Position numbers and translations under genes: made by a program
Notes under the pieces: generated by a model
What the model was told of the DNA's origin: nothing
The model's database searches: none
The model's input: the letters and a program-made list of their open reading frames with translations, nothing else
In this document: positions 25,852 to 36,200 of the stretch, piece after piece
Layout: each line of letters starts with the position of its first letter
Position numbering within the stretch: the stretch's first letter is position 1
Origin: Gillisia lutea
GTDB lineage: Bacteria; Bacteroidota; Bacteroidia; Flavobacteriales; Flavobacteriaceae
Direction: 5' to 3'
Length of the DNA stretch: 64,000 nucleotides
NCBI RefSeq assembly: GCF_021568705.1
Contig: NZ_JAKGTH010000011.1
Location: 186,001-250,000, forward strand

Positions 25852-27828
25852 ATGGCGAACAGATTAAAAAATGCGCTTAAATTTAGTTTATCTGGTGAAG
25901 ACAACGCATTAGATTTACGCAATATAAAATACCTACCAAGATGGGTTGTTTTTCTTATTGATATTTGTCTGGTTTCGATATCATTTTTGCTTACAACTTT
26001 AATTATAGTAGATCTTACCCCAAACTATTACACCTTTATGGATTTTGCCAGTAAGGGGGTGATTTGTGTTCTAATTAATATTTTCTTTTTCTTTATTTTT
26101 AAAACGTATGCCGGTATTATAAGATATTCCTCCAATATCGACGCATTAAAACTAATATTAGCAACCGCCTGCTCTTTCATTACGTTGATAACCATCAATT
26201 ATATAACATATTTCGTTATAGGTCAGAAAATATATCTTATAGGAGGATTGCTTATTAATTTATGGATATCTTTTTCTCTTCTTTTCTTATTTCGATTGGC
26301 TGTAAAACAGGTATATGAATATTTTAAAATAGCACAACGAAATGAGAGTTTAATTAGAACGGTTATTTTAGGAGCAGATGAAAATGCGATTTCCATTGCT
26401 GGAGCTTTAGATTTGGAGCACCCTAAAAGATTTAAGATTGTAGGGTTTTTGACTAAAACCAAACATAATAGAAGTATCAGGTTATTAGATAAGCCTGTTG
26501 TGAAGTATCAAGACACAGTTCACGAAGAAATCGAATCTTTAGGTGCAGCAGCAGTAATCTTGTCAGATGACAGTTATACCTCGGAAGAAAAATTTGCGTT
26601 GGTAGAAAACTGTTTGGAGAATAATATTAAAGTATATAATGCTCCAATTGTTTCCAATTGGGAAGATGACGATAAACCCATTGCCCAAAAGGTCCAAACC
26701 TTGCAAATAGAAGATCTTTTAGATAGGGAACCAATTGTTTTGGATAAAGAAAACAAAGAAGCTCAGCTAACAGGTAAAACTATCTTAGTAACAGGAGGAG
26801 CTGGCTCTATTGGTAGTGAAATAGTAAGGCAGGTAGCTCATTATAACCCCAAATTGCTGATTATTTTGGATCAGGCGGAAACGCCACTTCATAACCTTCA
26901 ATTGGAGGTAGGTTCAAAATTCCCTGATTTAAATTACAAATGTATTATATGTGATGTTGGGAATTTGAAACGATTGGAATTAATGTTCCAAAACAATAAT
27001 ATCAATGTTATATATCATGCTGCTGCCTATAAGCATGTACCATTGATGGAGGCAAATCCACACGAAGCTGTATTTGTGAATATTAGTGGTACTAAGAATT
27101 TAGCTGACCTTTCGGTGAAGTATAATGTGGGGCACTTTGTAATGGTTTCCACCGATAAAGCTGTTAATCCCAGTAATGTCATGGGAGCTTCAAAAAGAGC
27201 TGCTGAAATGTATGTACAATCCTTATTTCACAGTGACCTAAATAAGGGAGAATTTTCAACAAAGTTTATCACTACAAGGTTTGGAAATGTATTAGGCTCA
27301 AACGGATCTGTGGTTCCTCTATTTAAAAAACAAATACAGAAAGGTGGCCCCGTTACTATTACCCACCCAGATATTATAAGGTATTTTATGACCATTCCTG
27401 AAGCTTGTCAGTTGGTGTTGGAAGCAGGAACAATGGGTAATGGAGGAGAGATTTTTGTTTTTGATATGGGAGAGCCAGTTAAAATTATGGATCTGGCAAT
27501 TAAAATGATCAAACTCGCAGGTTACGTTCCAAATCAGAATATCAAAGTGAAAATTACCGGATTACGACCTGGAGAGAAATTATATGAAGAGTTGCTAAAT
27601 GACGAATGTAAAACTTTACCTACGCATAATAAAAAAATTATGATAGGGCTAGATACGGTGCATAATTATGATGTCATAAATGAAAAAATCATCAAAATAA
27701 TAAAGTCTGCAAATAAACTTAAAAATGATAAAATTGTGGCAAAGCTAAAGGAACTTATTCCTGAATTTATCAGTAATAACTCTACCTATCAATTGTTAGA
27801 TAAAGTCAATGAAATCCGAGAAAAATAA
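25852..27828 (+). CDS. pglF: PglF/WbpM-like UDP-HexNAc 4,6-dehydratase
   Basis: 658 residues. About four membrane helices occupy residues 25-150, then a CoA-binding-like Rossmann domain, then the catalytic SDR domain from about 305. The NAD site is VTGGAGSIGSE, and the active-site region reads STDKAVNPSNVMGASKR, with Met in place of the usual SDR Tyr as in PglF and WbpM. The C-terminal GLRPGEKLYEELL block is family-typical. It makes the UDP-4-keto-6-deoxy sugar at the membrane for the aminotransferase encoded just upstream. It starts 17 bases after that gene's stop. Confidence 0.9.
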   Translation: MANRLKNALKFSLSGEDNALDLRNIKYLPRWVVFLIDICLVSISFLLTTLIIVDLTPNYYTFMDFASKGVICVLINIFFFFIFKTYAGIIRYSSNIDALKLILATACSFITLITINYITYFVIGQKIYLIGGLLINLWISFSLLFLFRLAVKQVYEYFKIAQRNESLIRTVILGADENAISIAGALDLEHPKRFKIVGFLTKTKHNRSIRLLDKPVVKYQDTVHEEIESLGAAAVILSDDSYTSEEKFALVENCLENNIKVYNAPIVSNWEDDDKPIAQKVQTLQIEDLLDREPIVLDKENKEAQLTGKTILVTGGAGSIGSEIVRQVAHYNPKLLIILDQAETPLHNLQLEVGSKFPDLNYKCIICDVGNLKRLELMFQNNNINVIYHAAAYKHVPLMEANPHEAVFVNISGTKNLADLSVKYNVGHFVMVSTDKAVNPSNVMGASKRAAEMYVQSLFHSDLNKGEFSTKFITTRFGNVLGSNGSVVPLFKKQIQKGGPVTITHPDIIRYFMTIPEACQLVLEAGTMGNGGEIFVFDMGEPVKIMDLAIKMIKLAGYVPNQNIKVKITGLRPGEKLYEELLNDECKTLPTHNKKIMIGLDTVHNYDVINEKIIKIIKSANKLKNDKIVAKLKELIPEFISNNSTYQLLDKVNEIREK

Positions 27829-27858
27829 TTTTTAAATTTTTAATCTGTGTTAGAGTTC

Positions 27859-27866
27859 TATATTTG
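27859..27866 (+). promoter_or_regulatory. Candidate -7 promoter element before wza
   Basis: TATATTTG matches the TAnnTTTG consensus exactly. The -33 position has only TTTT (27837-27840, 18-base spacer). The predicted transcript would start near 27873, which favours the ATG at 27914 as the wza start over the ATG at 27878. Confidence 0.45.
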
Positions 27867-27913
27867 TACTTATTAACATGGATTCCAATTATACTATTAG
27901 TAAATCCTATTAT

Positions 27914-28672
27914 ATGAACTATAAAATTTTCCTCTTACTAAGTTTACTGATTTTATCCAGCTGTTCTACCCGAAAGGAAATTGTTTATTTTCAGGAGGCG
28001 GAAAAATTGGATAATATGAAGAATCTAGTCGACTTTGAACCAGTGGTGCAAAAAAATGATATTCTTCATATCAAGGTTACGTCTTTGAATTCTGAAGTAG
28101 CTGCTCCTTTTCAAATGGAGTCAGGAAATGAAGGAGGAGGTAGCTCTCAGCAGAATCCTGCTTTAAGAGGATATTTAGTCGATATTGATGGAAATATTCA
28201 ATTTCCGGTTTTGGGTAAAATTGAAGTTGCAGGTAAAACGCGTAGTGAATTAGAATCTTTTTTAACATCTAAAATTAGAGATTACGTTACCGATGCAGTA
28301 ATTGCGGTACGCTTTTTAAACTTCAGGATTACCGTATTGGGGGAGGTTGGTTCTCCTGGTGTCGTTTCTGTTGAAAATGAGGTGATTTCTTTTCCTGAAT
28401 TGATTGCATTATCAGGGGATATATCATACAATGGTAAGCGAAAAAATATTCTAGTTATTAGAGAAGAAAATGGCGTTAAATCTGTTGGGAGAGTAGATAT
28501 TACCAGTGCCGATGTTTTTAAAAATCCTTATTATTATTTAAAACAAAATGATATAGTGTATGTTGAGCCTACTTACAGACAAGTTAAATCAGCTGGTTTT
28601 ATCACCAGTTACACTGGTTTGATATCATTAGGAACAACAATACTTAGTCTTATTATACTTTTTACGCGATAA
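27914..28672 (+). CDS. wza: Wza-like outer-membrane polysaccharide export lipoprotein
   Basis: 252 residues from the chosen start. MNYKIFLLLSLLILSSC is a lipoprotein signal with lipobox LSSC, so the mature protein would start at the Cys and sit in the outer membrane. The region after FEPVVQKNDILHIKV is the Poly_export domain, followed by SLBB-type segments (VTVLGEVGSPGVV is the classic start). A C-terminal helix (ISLGTTILSLIILF) may span the outer membrane as in Wza. An in-frame ATG at 27878 adds twelve residues before the signal and is less likely. It is six bases from wzc, the usual pair for export and length control. Confidence 0.9.
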   Translation: MNYKIFLLLSLLILSSCSTRKEIVYFQEAEKLDNMKNLVDFEPVVQKNDILHIKVTSLNSEVAAPFQMESGNEGGGSSQQNPALRGYLVDIDGNIQFPVLGKIEVAGKTRSELESFLTSKIRDYVTDAVIAVRFLNFRITVLGEVGSPGVVSVENEVISFPELIALSGDISYNGKRKNILVIREENGVKSVGRVDITSADVFKNPYYYLKQNDIVYVEPTYRQVKSAGFITSYTGLISLGTTILSLIILFTR

Positions 28673-28677
28673 TCTGA

Positions 28678-31077
28678 ATGGAAGAATTACAAGATTTTAC
28701 TGAAGAGAAAGAATCAAATTTTGATTTAAAAGCTGAGATATATAAGTATTTAAGACATTGGAAATGGTTGGTGTTTGGATTCTTAATTGGAGGATTGATT
28801 GCCTATTTATATAACAGGTACACTATTCCTCAATATCATTCTGAGGCTTCTATTATGATTTTGAATGAGGCTGAAAATAATATTGCTGGAGCTTTGCCGT
28901 CTGGAGGTGGGTCTATTTTATCTATTGGAAGCAATACCTTAGATAATCAAATAGTTACATTAAAGTCAAAACGTTTGGTGAAGAAAGTTGTGAAAGAACT
29001 CCATCACAATATCTCTTATTTTTTGGAGGGAAATGTTATTACTATAGAAGCTTATAAGAGCAGTCCTTTAGTTATAAAATTTATTACTCCTGATTCTATT
29101 GTAGATGGAGTAAGCAAAACCTTATTTGTAACACCTAAATCTGATACTACATTCGAATTAATCGATGAGTCTGTTGGTTATAAAAAGGAGCACAAGATAG
29201 GAGAGAAAATTGAATTAGATAATTTAGAATTTTTTATCGTTCCTCGTGCAGGGATGAATAATTTCTCACTTCGAAATTCGAACACGGTTCAAATTAATGT
29301 AACTCCCATAGATCAGGTTACAGCAAATTATATTTCTAAATTGAGTATCGGGCCTAAAGGGAAAGCCCAAGACATATTGTCTCTTTCAATTATTCAGGAA
29401 GAAAGTAGAAAATCTGAAGATTTTCTTAATAATTTGATGTTCCAATTTAATAAAGATGGTGTTGCCGATAAAAGACAAGTTGCTTTAAGTACTACTGAAT
29501 TTATACAGAATAGATTGGAATTGATTACATCCGAACTGGATTCTGTAGAAGGGGGTATGGCTAGTTTTAAAAGAGAAAATCAATTTATGGATGTTTCTAG
29601 TGGTGCTCAGGAATATTTAGCTAAGTCATCAGCTGCTGAGAAACAAATCTTTGAAATTGAAACTCAACTCATGATTATCAGATCTGTTCAGGAGGTATTG
29701 AATTCAAAAAAGAATTATCAACTGTTGCCCTCCAATATGGGTATTTCCGAAGGAAGTATAAATGGATTAATAACTTCTTATAATACACTTATTCTTGAAA
29801 GAAACGCTTATTTAAGAACATCTACTCCACAAAATCCGGTTGTTGTAACACTTACTAATCAATTGGATTCGTTAAGAGAGAATTTAACAGATAATATAAA
29901 CAGTACTATAAATTCTTTGAATATTCAGTTGTCCGAACTGAATCAATTAGAGAGGAATTCACAAGGAAAGTTCAGTGCTTTTCCAGGAATGGAAAAGGGA
30001 ATGAGAGGGATTGAACGTCAACAGCAAATAAAGGAACAGCTATATTTATTCTTATTACAGCGTCGTGAGGAAGCGGCTATCGCATTCGCAGTTACCTCTC
30101 CAGTGGCTAAAATAATTGATCCTGCCTATACGATTAGTTCTCCAGTCGATCCAAAACCATGGCTTATATTAGTAGGAGGCTTTTTAATTGGCCTTATTCT
30201 TCCCTTAATTATAATATTTGCTAAGTTTATGTTAGATACAAAGATTCATCATAAGGGTGATCTTGCCGATTTAACTAAAAATATTCCTTTCTTAGGTGAA
30301 GTTCCTAAAATAAGTCCCGGAAGTGAGGAAGTTATCCAATTAAACGATCGCTCTCCCTTAGCCGAATCTTTTAGGATCCTGCGTACTAATTTGGCCTATT
30401 TAATGAAAGCCAAAAAGGAAAATAGAGGTGAAATAATATTTGTGACCTCCACGATCAAAGGAGAAGGAAAGACTTTTGTTTCATATAATTTGTCTCGTAC
30501 TTTGGCTTCAACTAGAAAAAAAGTGCTGCTAATAGGGGCTGATATTAGAAATCCAAAATTACACAGGTATACTGATTTAAACTTGGAAACTAAAGGTTTG
30601 TCTGATTATTTATATGACTTAGATTTAAAACCATTAGATATCATTACTTCTTCAGAGAATGAGGACATCGCTGTGGACTTGATTTTATCGGGATCTATTC
30701 CACCGAATCCTGCTGAATTATTTATGAGTAACAGAATGGAAGTCCTACTTCAAAAACTTTCAGAAATATATGACTTTGTTATTGTTGATACTGCTCCAAC
30801 AATGATTGTTACTGATACGCTGTTAATTAGTCCTCTTGCAGATACGACACTTTATGTAACTCGAGCTGGTTACACTGATAAAAAGTTGCTTGATTTCCCT
30901 AAGGACTTAAAGCAACAAGGTAAGCTGAAAGGTTTAGCTATTATTTTAAATGACGTGGATTATTCTAAATTTTCCTACGGAGCACAATATGGTTATTCTT
31001 ATGGATATGGATATGGATATGGAGTGGAGAAAGAATCGAAACTAAAAAGAATTATGAAAGGAAAATTTAATAAATAA
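28678..31077 (+). CDS. wzc: Wzc-like polysaccharide co-polymerase and tyrosine autokinase
   Basis: 799 residues. Two membrane helices (about 35-53 and 499-520) enclose a periplasmic Wzz-type domain with coiled coils. The cytoplasmic BY-kinase has Walker A STIKGEGKT (591-599), Walker A' LLIGADIRNP and Walker B VIVDTAP (to about 707). The C-terminus has the tyrosine cluster expected for autophosphorylation, within which codons 775-782 are four exact Tyr-Gly repeats. It controls chain length and export with Wza; cycles of Tyr phosphorylation are reversed by a phosphatase, probably the one encoded on the opposite strand next door. Confidence 0.92.
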   Translation: MEELQDFTEEKESNFDLKAEIYKYLRHWKWLVFGFLIGGLIAYLYNRYTIPQYHSEASIMILNEAENNIAGALPSGGGSILSIGSNTLDNQIVTLKSKRLVKKVVKELHHNISYFLEGNVITIEAYKSSPLVIKFITPDSIVDGVSKTLFVTPKSDTTFELIDESVGYKKEHKIGEKIELDNLEFFIVPRAGMNNFSLRNSNTVQINVTPIDQVTANYISKLSIGPKGKAQDILSLSIIQEESRKSEDFLNNLMFQFNKDGVADKRQVALSTTEFIQNRLELITSELDSVEGGMASFKRENQFMDVSSGAQEYLAKSSAAEKQIFEIETQLMIIRSVQEVLNSKKNYQLLPSNMGISEGSINGLITSYNTLILERNAYLRTSTPQNPVVVTLTNQLDSLRENLTDNINSTINSLNIQLSELNQLERNSQGKFSAFPGMEKGMRGIERQQQIKEQLYLFLLQRREEAAIAFAVTSPVAKIIDPAYTISSPVDPKPWLILVGGFLIGLILPLIIIFAKFMLDTKIHHKGDLADLTKNIPFLGEVPKISPGSEEVIQLNDRSPLAESFRILRTNLAYLMKAKKENRGEIIFVTSTIKGEGKTFVSYNLSRTLASTRKKVLLIGADIRNPKLHRYTDLNLETKGLSDYLYDLDLKPLDIITSSENEDIAVDLILSGSIPPNPAELFMSNRMEVLLQKLSEIYDFVIVDTAPTMIVTDTLLISPLADTTLYVTRAGYTDKKLLDFPKDLKQQGKLKGLAIILNDVDYSKFSYGAQYGYSYGYGYGYGVEKESKLKRIMKGKFNK
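31000..31023 (+). repeat. Hexanucleotide tandem repeat in wzc, four exact units
   Basis: TATGGA is repeated four times without error. The repeat is in frame and encodes Tyr-Gly four times in the C-terminal tyrosine tail. Gain or loss of a unit by slippage would keep the frame and change the number of tyrosines. Confidence 0.9.
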
Positions 31078-31081
31078 TATT

Positions 31082-31825
31082 TTAAAAAGTTTCTTTTGTT
31101 TTTTCAACTATTTTTGAAATTGCAAGAAGTTGCTTTTTCTTTAGTTGAATAGAAGATAATTTTTCTATATGCTGGATTCTGTGAGTGTCACTTCCTATAA
31201 AATCTATCATGCCTTGTTCTATTAATTTATAGGCAATTTGCTGCATACTCGTTCCATAATGAGAAGAAAGCGAAAGGGCATTTACCTGAAAATGACAGCC
31301 TCTACTTTTAAGATCCTCATATTTCCTCAGATCTTTATTATGAAAATAAGCGTATCGCTCTGGATGTGCTAAAACAGGCTTATAGCCTTTAGTTTGAAGT
31401 GTGAATAATATTTCATTAAGATTGATTGGGGCCTGGAAATAAGACATTTCCACAAGTACTAGATTGTCTTTAAGTGTTAGTAATTCCCCTTTTTCTAACA
31501 AATCTAAAAAACTTTGATCCATCATATATTCTGCCCCAACTGAAATTTGGCTGTCTGCTAAGTCAGATTTTGAAAGTAAACTTTCTTTTACTGTATCTAG
31601 TGCTGCATTAATACTATCTGGTGTATTGGGATAATAATCATTCATTACATGAGGTGTAGCAATAAATTTATTAATTCCATGATTATTAAATTTTTCTAAT
31701 AGACCAATTGTTTCATTAACGTTAGCTGCACCGTCATCGATTCCAGGTAAAATATGATTATGGATATCAGTAATACCTGATAAATGATCAATGAGAAATT
31801 CCTTTTTTTGAAAAATGGATAACAT
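31082..31825 (-). CDS. PHP-type tyrosine-protein phosphatase (CpsB/Wzb function)
   Basis: 247 residues of the CpsB/CapC/YwqE family, Mn2+-dependent PHP-fold phosphatases that dephosphorylate Wzc-like kinases. DIHNHILPGIDDGA near residue 21 is the first metal motif, ATPH about 40 residues later is the second, HPERY is the third, and GSDTH near the C-terminus is the last. The gene lies tail to tail with wzc, four bases apart, instead of on the same strand. Its start faces wzi across 86 bases, so those two may share divergent control. Confidence 0.88.
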   Translation of the reverse strand: MLSIFQKKEFLIDHLSGITDIHNHILPGIDDGAANVNETIGLLEKFNNHGINKFIATPHVMNDYYPNTPDSINAALDTVKESLLSKSDLADSQISVGAEYMMDQSFLDLLEKGELLTLKDNLVLVEMSYFQAPINLNEILFTLQTKGYKPVLAHPERYAYFHNKDLRKYEDLKSRGCHFQVNALSLSSHYGTSMQQIAYKLIEQGMIDFIGSDTHRIQHIEKLSSIQLKKKQLLAISKIVEKTKETF

Positions 31826-31911
31826 AAAAAACTTTTTATCGTGTAAAATTATATATTTTTAATACCAATATCTACTAAACAGATAATTACCTCAATGTTA
31901 TAGAAATTTAT

Positions 31912-33246
31912 ATGAAATATACTTTACTTTCAATAATAGTTTTACTTAGTTTGAGTGAAATTAATGCACAAATACATTTTTCTGGAATCGCCAGCGCAAA
32001 AGGGGTCTTGTCCTCTCAGGAAGGACTTCCTTTCTGGATGTATACCAATCAACGTGGAAGGTTAGATGAGAGTTCTAATTTCTCTAGCTGGATATCGGCA
32101 AACGCAAGATATCAGTTAAATGAAAATGCCAACTTAGAAGTAGGTTTGGGTGCTTTGTATCATGATGGATATAATAATGAATTTCGGTTGGATGAATCTT
32201 ACATAGGTTTTGATAATTCCTGGTTAGTTGCAAGCTTGGGGAGAAAGCAAAGAGAAGAGCTTTATAAAGGATTAAGCGCAACCAATGAGAATATATTATG
32301 GTCGTTGAATGCGCGACCTTTGGCTGGGATTAGTTTAGCTACCAAAAACCCATTAACCTTATGGCGGGAAGGTGGATTAGCATTTACTGCCAGTATTGAA
32401 GAATTTATCATGGATGATGACAGGTATGTTGAAGATACTCGTTTACATCATAAGAGTTTTCATTTGATTTTCAGTAAGATCAAGAATTTTGAAATTACTG
32501 TGGGAATGCAACATTTTGCGCAATGGGCGGGCACTTCTCCCATCTATGGCAAGTTACCTGGCAGTTTTAATGATTATATGGATGTGTTCACTGGAAATGA
32601 AGGAGGTGATACGGTTGACGGGGAAGAGGTAAACGCTCTGGGGAATCAGTTAGGGAGTTATGAGGTGTATATTAATACTACCATCAATAATTACAACGTC
32701 CAATTTATTTATAATCATTTATTTGAAGATGGTTCGGGGTTAGTATTAAGAAATACGCCCGATGGACGTTATGGTATCTTTATAGAAAGTCCTGAAAAGG
32801 ATTCATGGGTGAATGCCTTTATGTATGAATTTTATTATACCAAAGATCAAAGTGATAAAAATATTACCACCGATGGGGAAGATAATTATTTTAATAATAA
32901 TCTCTATCGTTCGGGTTGGACCTATGATTCTAAGGTATTAGGCTTACCTTTTATTACTCTTAATGATAATAGATTTAGAGTTAACAATAATAAGGTAGTA
33001 GCTCACCATGTTGGAATTACAGGAATTGCTTTTGAAAAAATGCCTTATAAAATCTTAACAAGCTATAGACAGAATTATGGAGCTAAAGGAAATGCTTATC
33101 GCAAAAATAATGTATTGTCTACATATTTAGATTTGGGAGTTTGGAATGGAATAATAGATATTAATTTCCAGGCAGGTACAGATTTTAGCGGTATTTCTTC
33201 TCCTAATTTTGGTGCTGGTATCCAAGTTACAAAGCAGTTATTCTAA
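31912..33246 (+). CDS. wzi: Wzi-family capsule assembly outer-membrane protein
   Basis: 444 residues with a cleavable signal peptide (about 1-19, ending INAQ). The rest alternates polar and hydrophobic residues like a beta barrel, and its blocks (LPFWMYTNQRGRLDESSN near residue 40, ENILWSLNARPLAGI) match the Bacteroidota branch of capsule assembly protein Wzi. E. coli Wzi is an outer-membrane lectin that holds capsule on the surface. It ends the glycan locus, 44 bases before the sensor kinase gene. Confidence 0.8.
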   Translation: MKYTLLSIIVLLSLSEINAQIHFSGIASAKGVLSSQEGLPFWMYTNQRGRLDESSNFSSWISANARYQLNENANLEVGLGALYHDGYNNEFRLDESYIGFDNSWLVASLGRKQREELYKGLSATNENILWSLNARPLAGISLATKNPLTLWREGGLAFTASIEEFIMDDDRYVEDTRLHHKSFHLIFSKIKNFEITVGMQHFAQWAGTSPIYGKLPGSFNDYMDVFTGNEGGDTVDGEEVNALGNQLGSYEVYINTTINNYNVQFIYNHLFEDGSGLVLRNTPDGRYGIFIESPEKDSWVNAFMYEFYYTKDQSDKNITTDGEDNYFNNNLYRSGWTYDSKVLGLPFITLNDNRFRVNNNKVVAHHVGITGIAFEKMPYKILTSYRQNYGAKGNAYRKNNVLSTYLDLGVWNGIIDINFQAGTDFSGISSPNFGAGIQVTKQLF

Positions 33247-33290
33247 AACTCAATTTCATTATTTACAGCCATTGAAAAACTTCATATAAC

Positions 33291-36200
33291 ATGTTGAATA
33301 CTAACGATGCTCCACTTCGGGAAAAGATAATTCAGCAAGTTTTAAATGATTCTCAAGATTTTACTGGAAATAGCCATGAAATAGCCCTTATTCAAATAAA
33401 AAATGATGGTTTAATTTGCTCTTTCACAAAGGAGGCAAATCGCATTACTCAATTAAATTTTGAGAGAAAGCTTGACTCAATCAATTCCATTTTTGAACTT
33501 ATTCCTACAAATAGATTAAAGGAATTTGCGACCTCTATAAAATTAAGTTTTTCAGGAATTTCCATTCCTGCATTCTCTTTAGAGGAAGAAAATCTAGAAA
33601 ATCTAGAAAATCTCAAAATAGAATTTTTTCCTGTTTTCAACAAGGAAAATAAGGTAAAGAGACTTATTCTAAGACTAATGAATACGGGAAATGGTATTCG
33701 AATAGAAAATTTTGATATAAGAATTCAAGGAATTTTTGAAAATGCTTCTATAGCTATTTTATTAGCCAAACCTTCCGGGGAAATTTTGGATAGTAACAGA
33801 GTCGCTAATCAAATGTTCAATTATTCATCAATAGAATTGAAAGGCTTAAGAAGAGACAAGTTATTTGATAAAGAAGATAAAAATCTTTCCAATATTTTAC
33901 AGGAGAGGGAAGTTAAAGGGAGTGTACGGGGAGTTTTGACAGGGATTAGAAAAAATGGGGAAAAATTTCCTGTCCAGGTTTATTCATCAGTATATATTGA
34001 TAGTAAACAACAACAATACACAACTAATATTTTAATTGATATTTCTAAGCAAAAAGAGCAGGAAATAGCTTTAAGAAAAACTACGCTAGTATATCAATCT
34101 TTATTTCATAATCATCCGGATGCCGTTTATTCATTTGATCTTACAGGAAAGGTACAAACTGCAAATGCAAGTGCATTGAAGCTTGCAGAATTACCTAATA
34201 ATGAAATTGAAGGGTTGAATGTTTTTAAATTTATTCCACCTCATGAACAAGAGAGAGTGAGGGAATTGTTCTTAAAAGCCCTAAATGGTGAAGTTCAAAA
34301 TTATAAAACTGAGTTTATTGGTATTAATGGTACCAAGAGAATTATCAATGTAACCAACTTTTCCATAATTGTTGACAATGAAATTACCGGCTGCTTTGGT
34401 ATAGCTAAGGATATTACTGCCAGTGAAAAGAACAAGGACATTATTAAAGAAAGTCAGGAAAGGTTTAAAACTATTTTAGATCAATCTTTGGATATGATTT
34501 GTAGTATTGATGGTGAAGGGTATTTTCGAGATGTAAATAAGGCTAGTTATCAAATTTTAGGCTACAGCCCCGAAGAGTTAATAGGAGGTAAATTTACAGA
34601 TCTTATGCACTCTGAAGACATAGAGATTACCAAGAAGGTTGCACAGGAAATAATGGACGGTAGAAACCATTTAAATTTCTCGAATAGATATATCAAGAAA
34701 AATGGTGCAATCGTGCATTTAATGTGGTCGGTTAAGTGGGACCCTATTAACAAGATTAACTACTGCGTGGCAAAAGATGCTTCAAATATAAAAGCTTCAG
34801 AAGAAAAGCTGCTTAAGGAACGCAATATGTTAAGAACCATAATAGACAATATTCCAGACTATATTTTTGTGGTAAGCAATGAACATAAAACAATTTTAAG
34901 TAATAAAAGTTTTTATTCGGACTATTTAGGTGCGTCAAATGAAGAGTCAACATTAAATCTAATGCCTACTGATATATTTTCTTTAGAGGAAGGTTTAGAA
35001 ATTATCAAGGATAATCAGCGCATTATAGATAGTAGGATTCCAGTTTTAAATAGAGAAGATATTATTTATGACTATAAAAAAAACAGGGAAGTAATCTTAT
35101 TATCCAAAGTTCCTATAATATTGGAAAATGATGAAGTAGATGGTTTAGTAATAATAGCTAAAAATGTTACTGAATCCCATAGCTTACAAGCTGAGCAGCA
35201 GCTTTTAAATAAGCTGCTCAATTCATTAAGCGACGTTCCATCTTTAAAACAAGCGCTGTCACACATAATTGAGATAATTTCAAATTTTTTCAATTTTAAA
35301 TTAGGAGAGGCTTGGGAAGTAGGTTACGATAAAAATGTAATTAGAAAAATATCAGACTATAATTTTACATCAGATGTAAGCAGTTTAGAACCGATATATA
35401 GTTTTAAGAAAGAGGCAGGACTACCGGGAATTACCTGGAGTACCGGGCAAATACAAATTTGGAAAAACCCGCTTGAAGATACCAGGTTTTTGAGAAAAGG
35501 ATTATTAAATAAAGAAGAAATTTCTTTAGCCATTGGTGTTCCTGTTATTTTTAAGGATGAAGTTATTACAGTTCTCACCTTTTTTGGCAATGAGAAAATT
35601 CTTAAGGAGTTCGATATTGCAAAACTCCTTCCGCGTATTTCTTACCAAATCTCAACCAATATTCAGAGAAAGATTACAGAAAATCAATTAAGCAATATTT
35701 TTGAATATTCACCCAACCTGATAGCTGTATTAGGATTAGATGGTTATATCAAAAAAGTGAATCCTGCATTTCATAAAATTTTTGGGTATACTACAAAAGA
35801 ATTGCTTAGCATTCCTTTTAAAGAGTTTTTGCACCCAGATGAGACGATGATTTCATTTAAAAAATTGAAAGAGGTTTCCTTAGGAAGAAATCCGGAACCC
35901 TTTCAAATAAGATGTTTAGCCAAGAATGGAGAATGGAAATGGATATCATGGACCCCGGCCGATTTTATTGAAGAGGAAAGGATCCTTCACATTTATGGTA
36001 TAGATATTACCCCAATTAAAACGGCTAATCTTGAATTACTGAAATATCAGAATATCATAGAAAGTTCTAAAGATGGTATAGGTTTAATTTCATTAGAAAG
36101 AAACGAAATCTACTTAAATACCGCACTTAAGAATGCTTTAGAGTACTCAGTGTCTGAATTGAATAAAGATGTTATAATAGAAGAGATTTTTCTGAATAAT

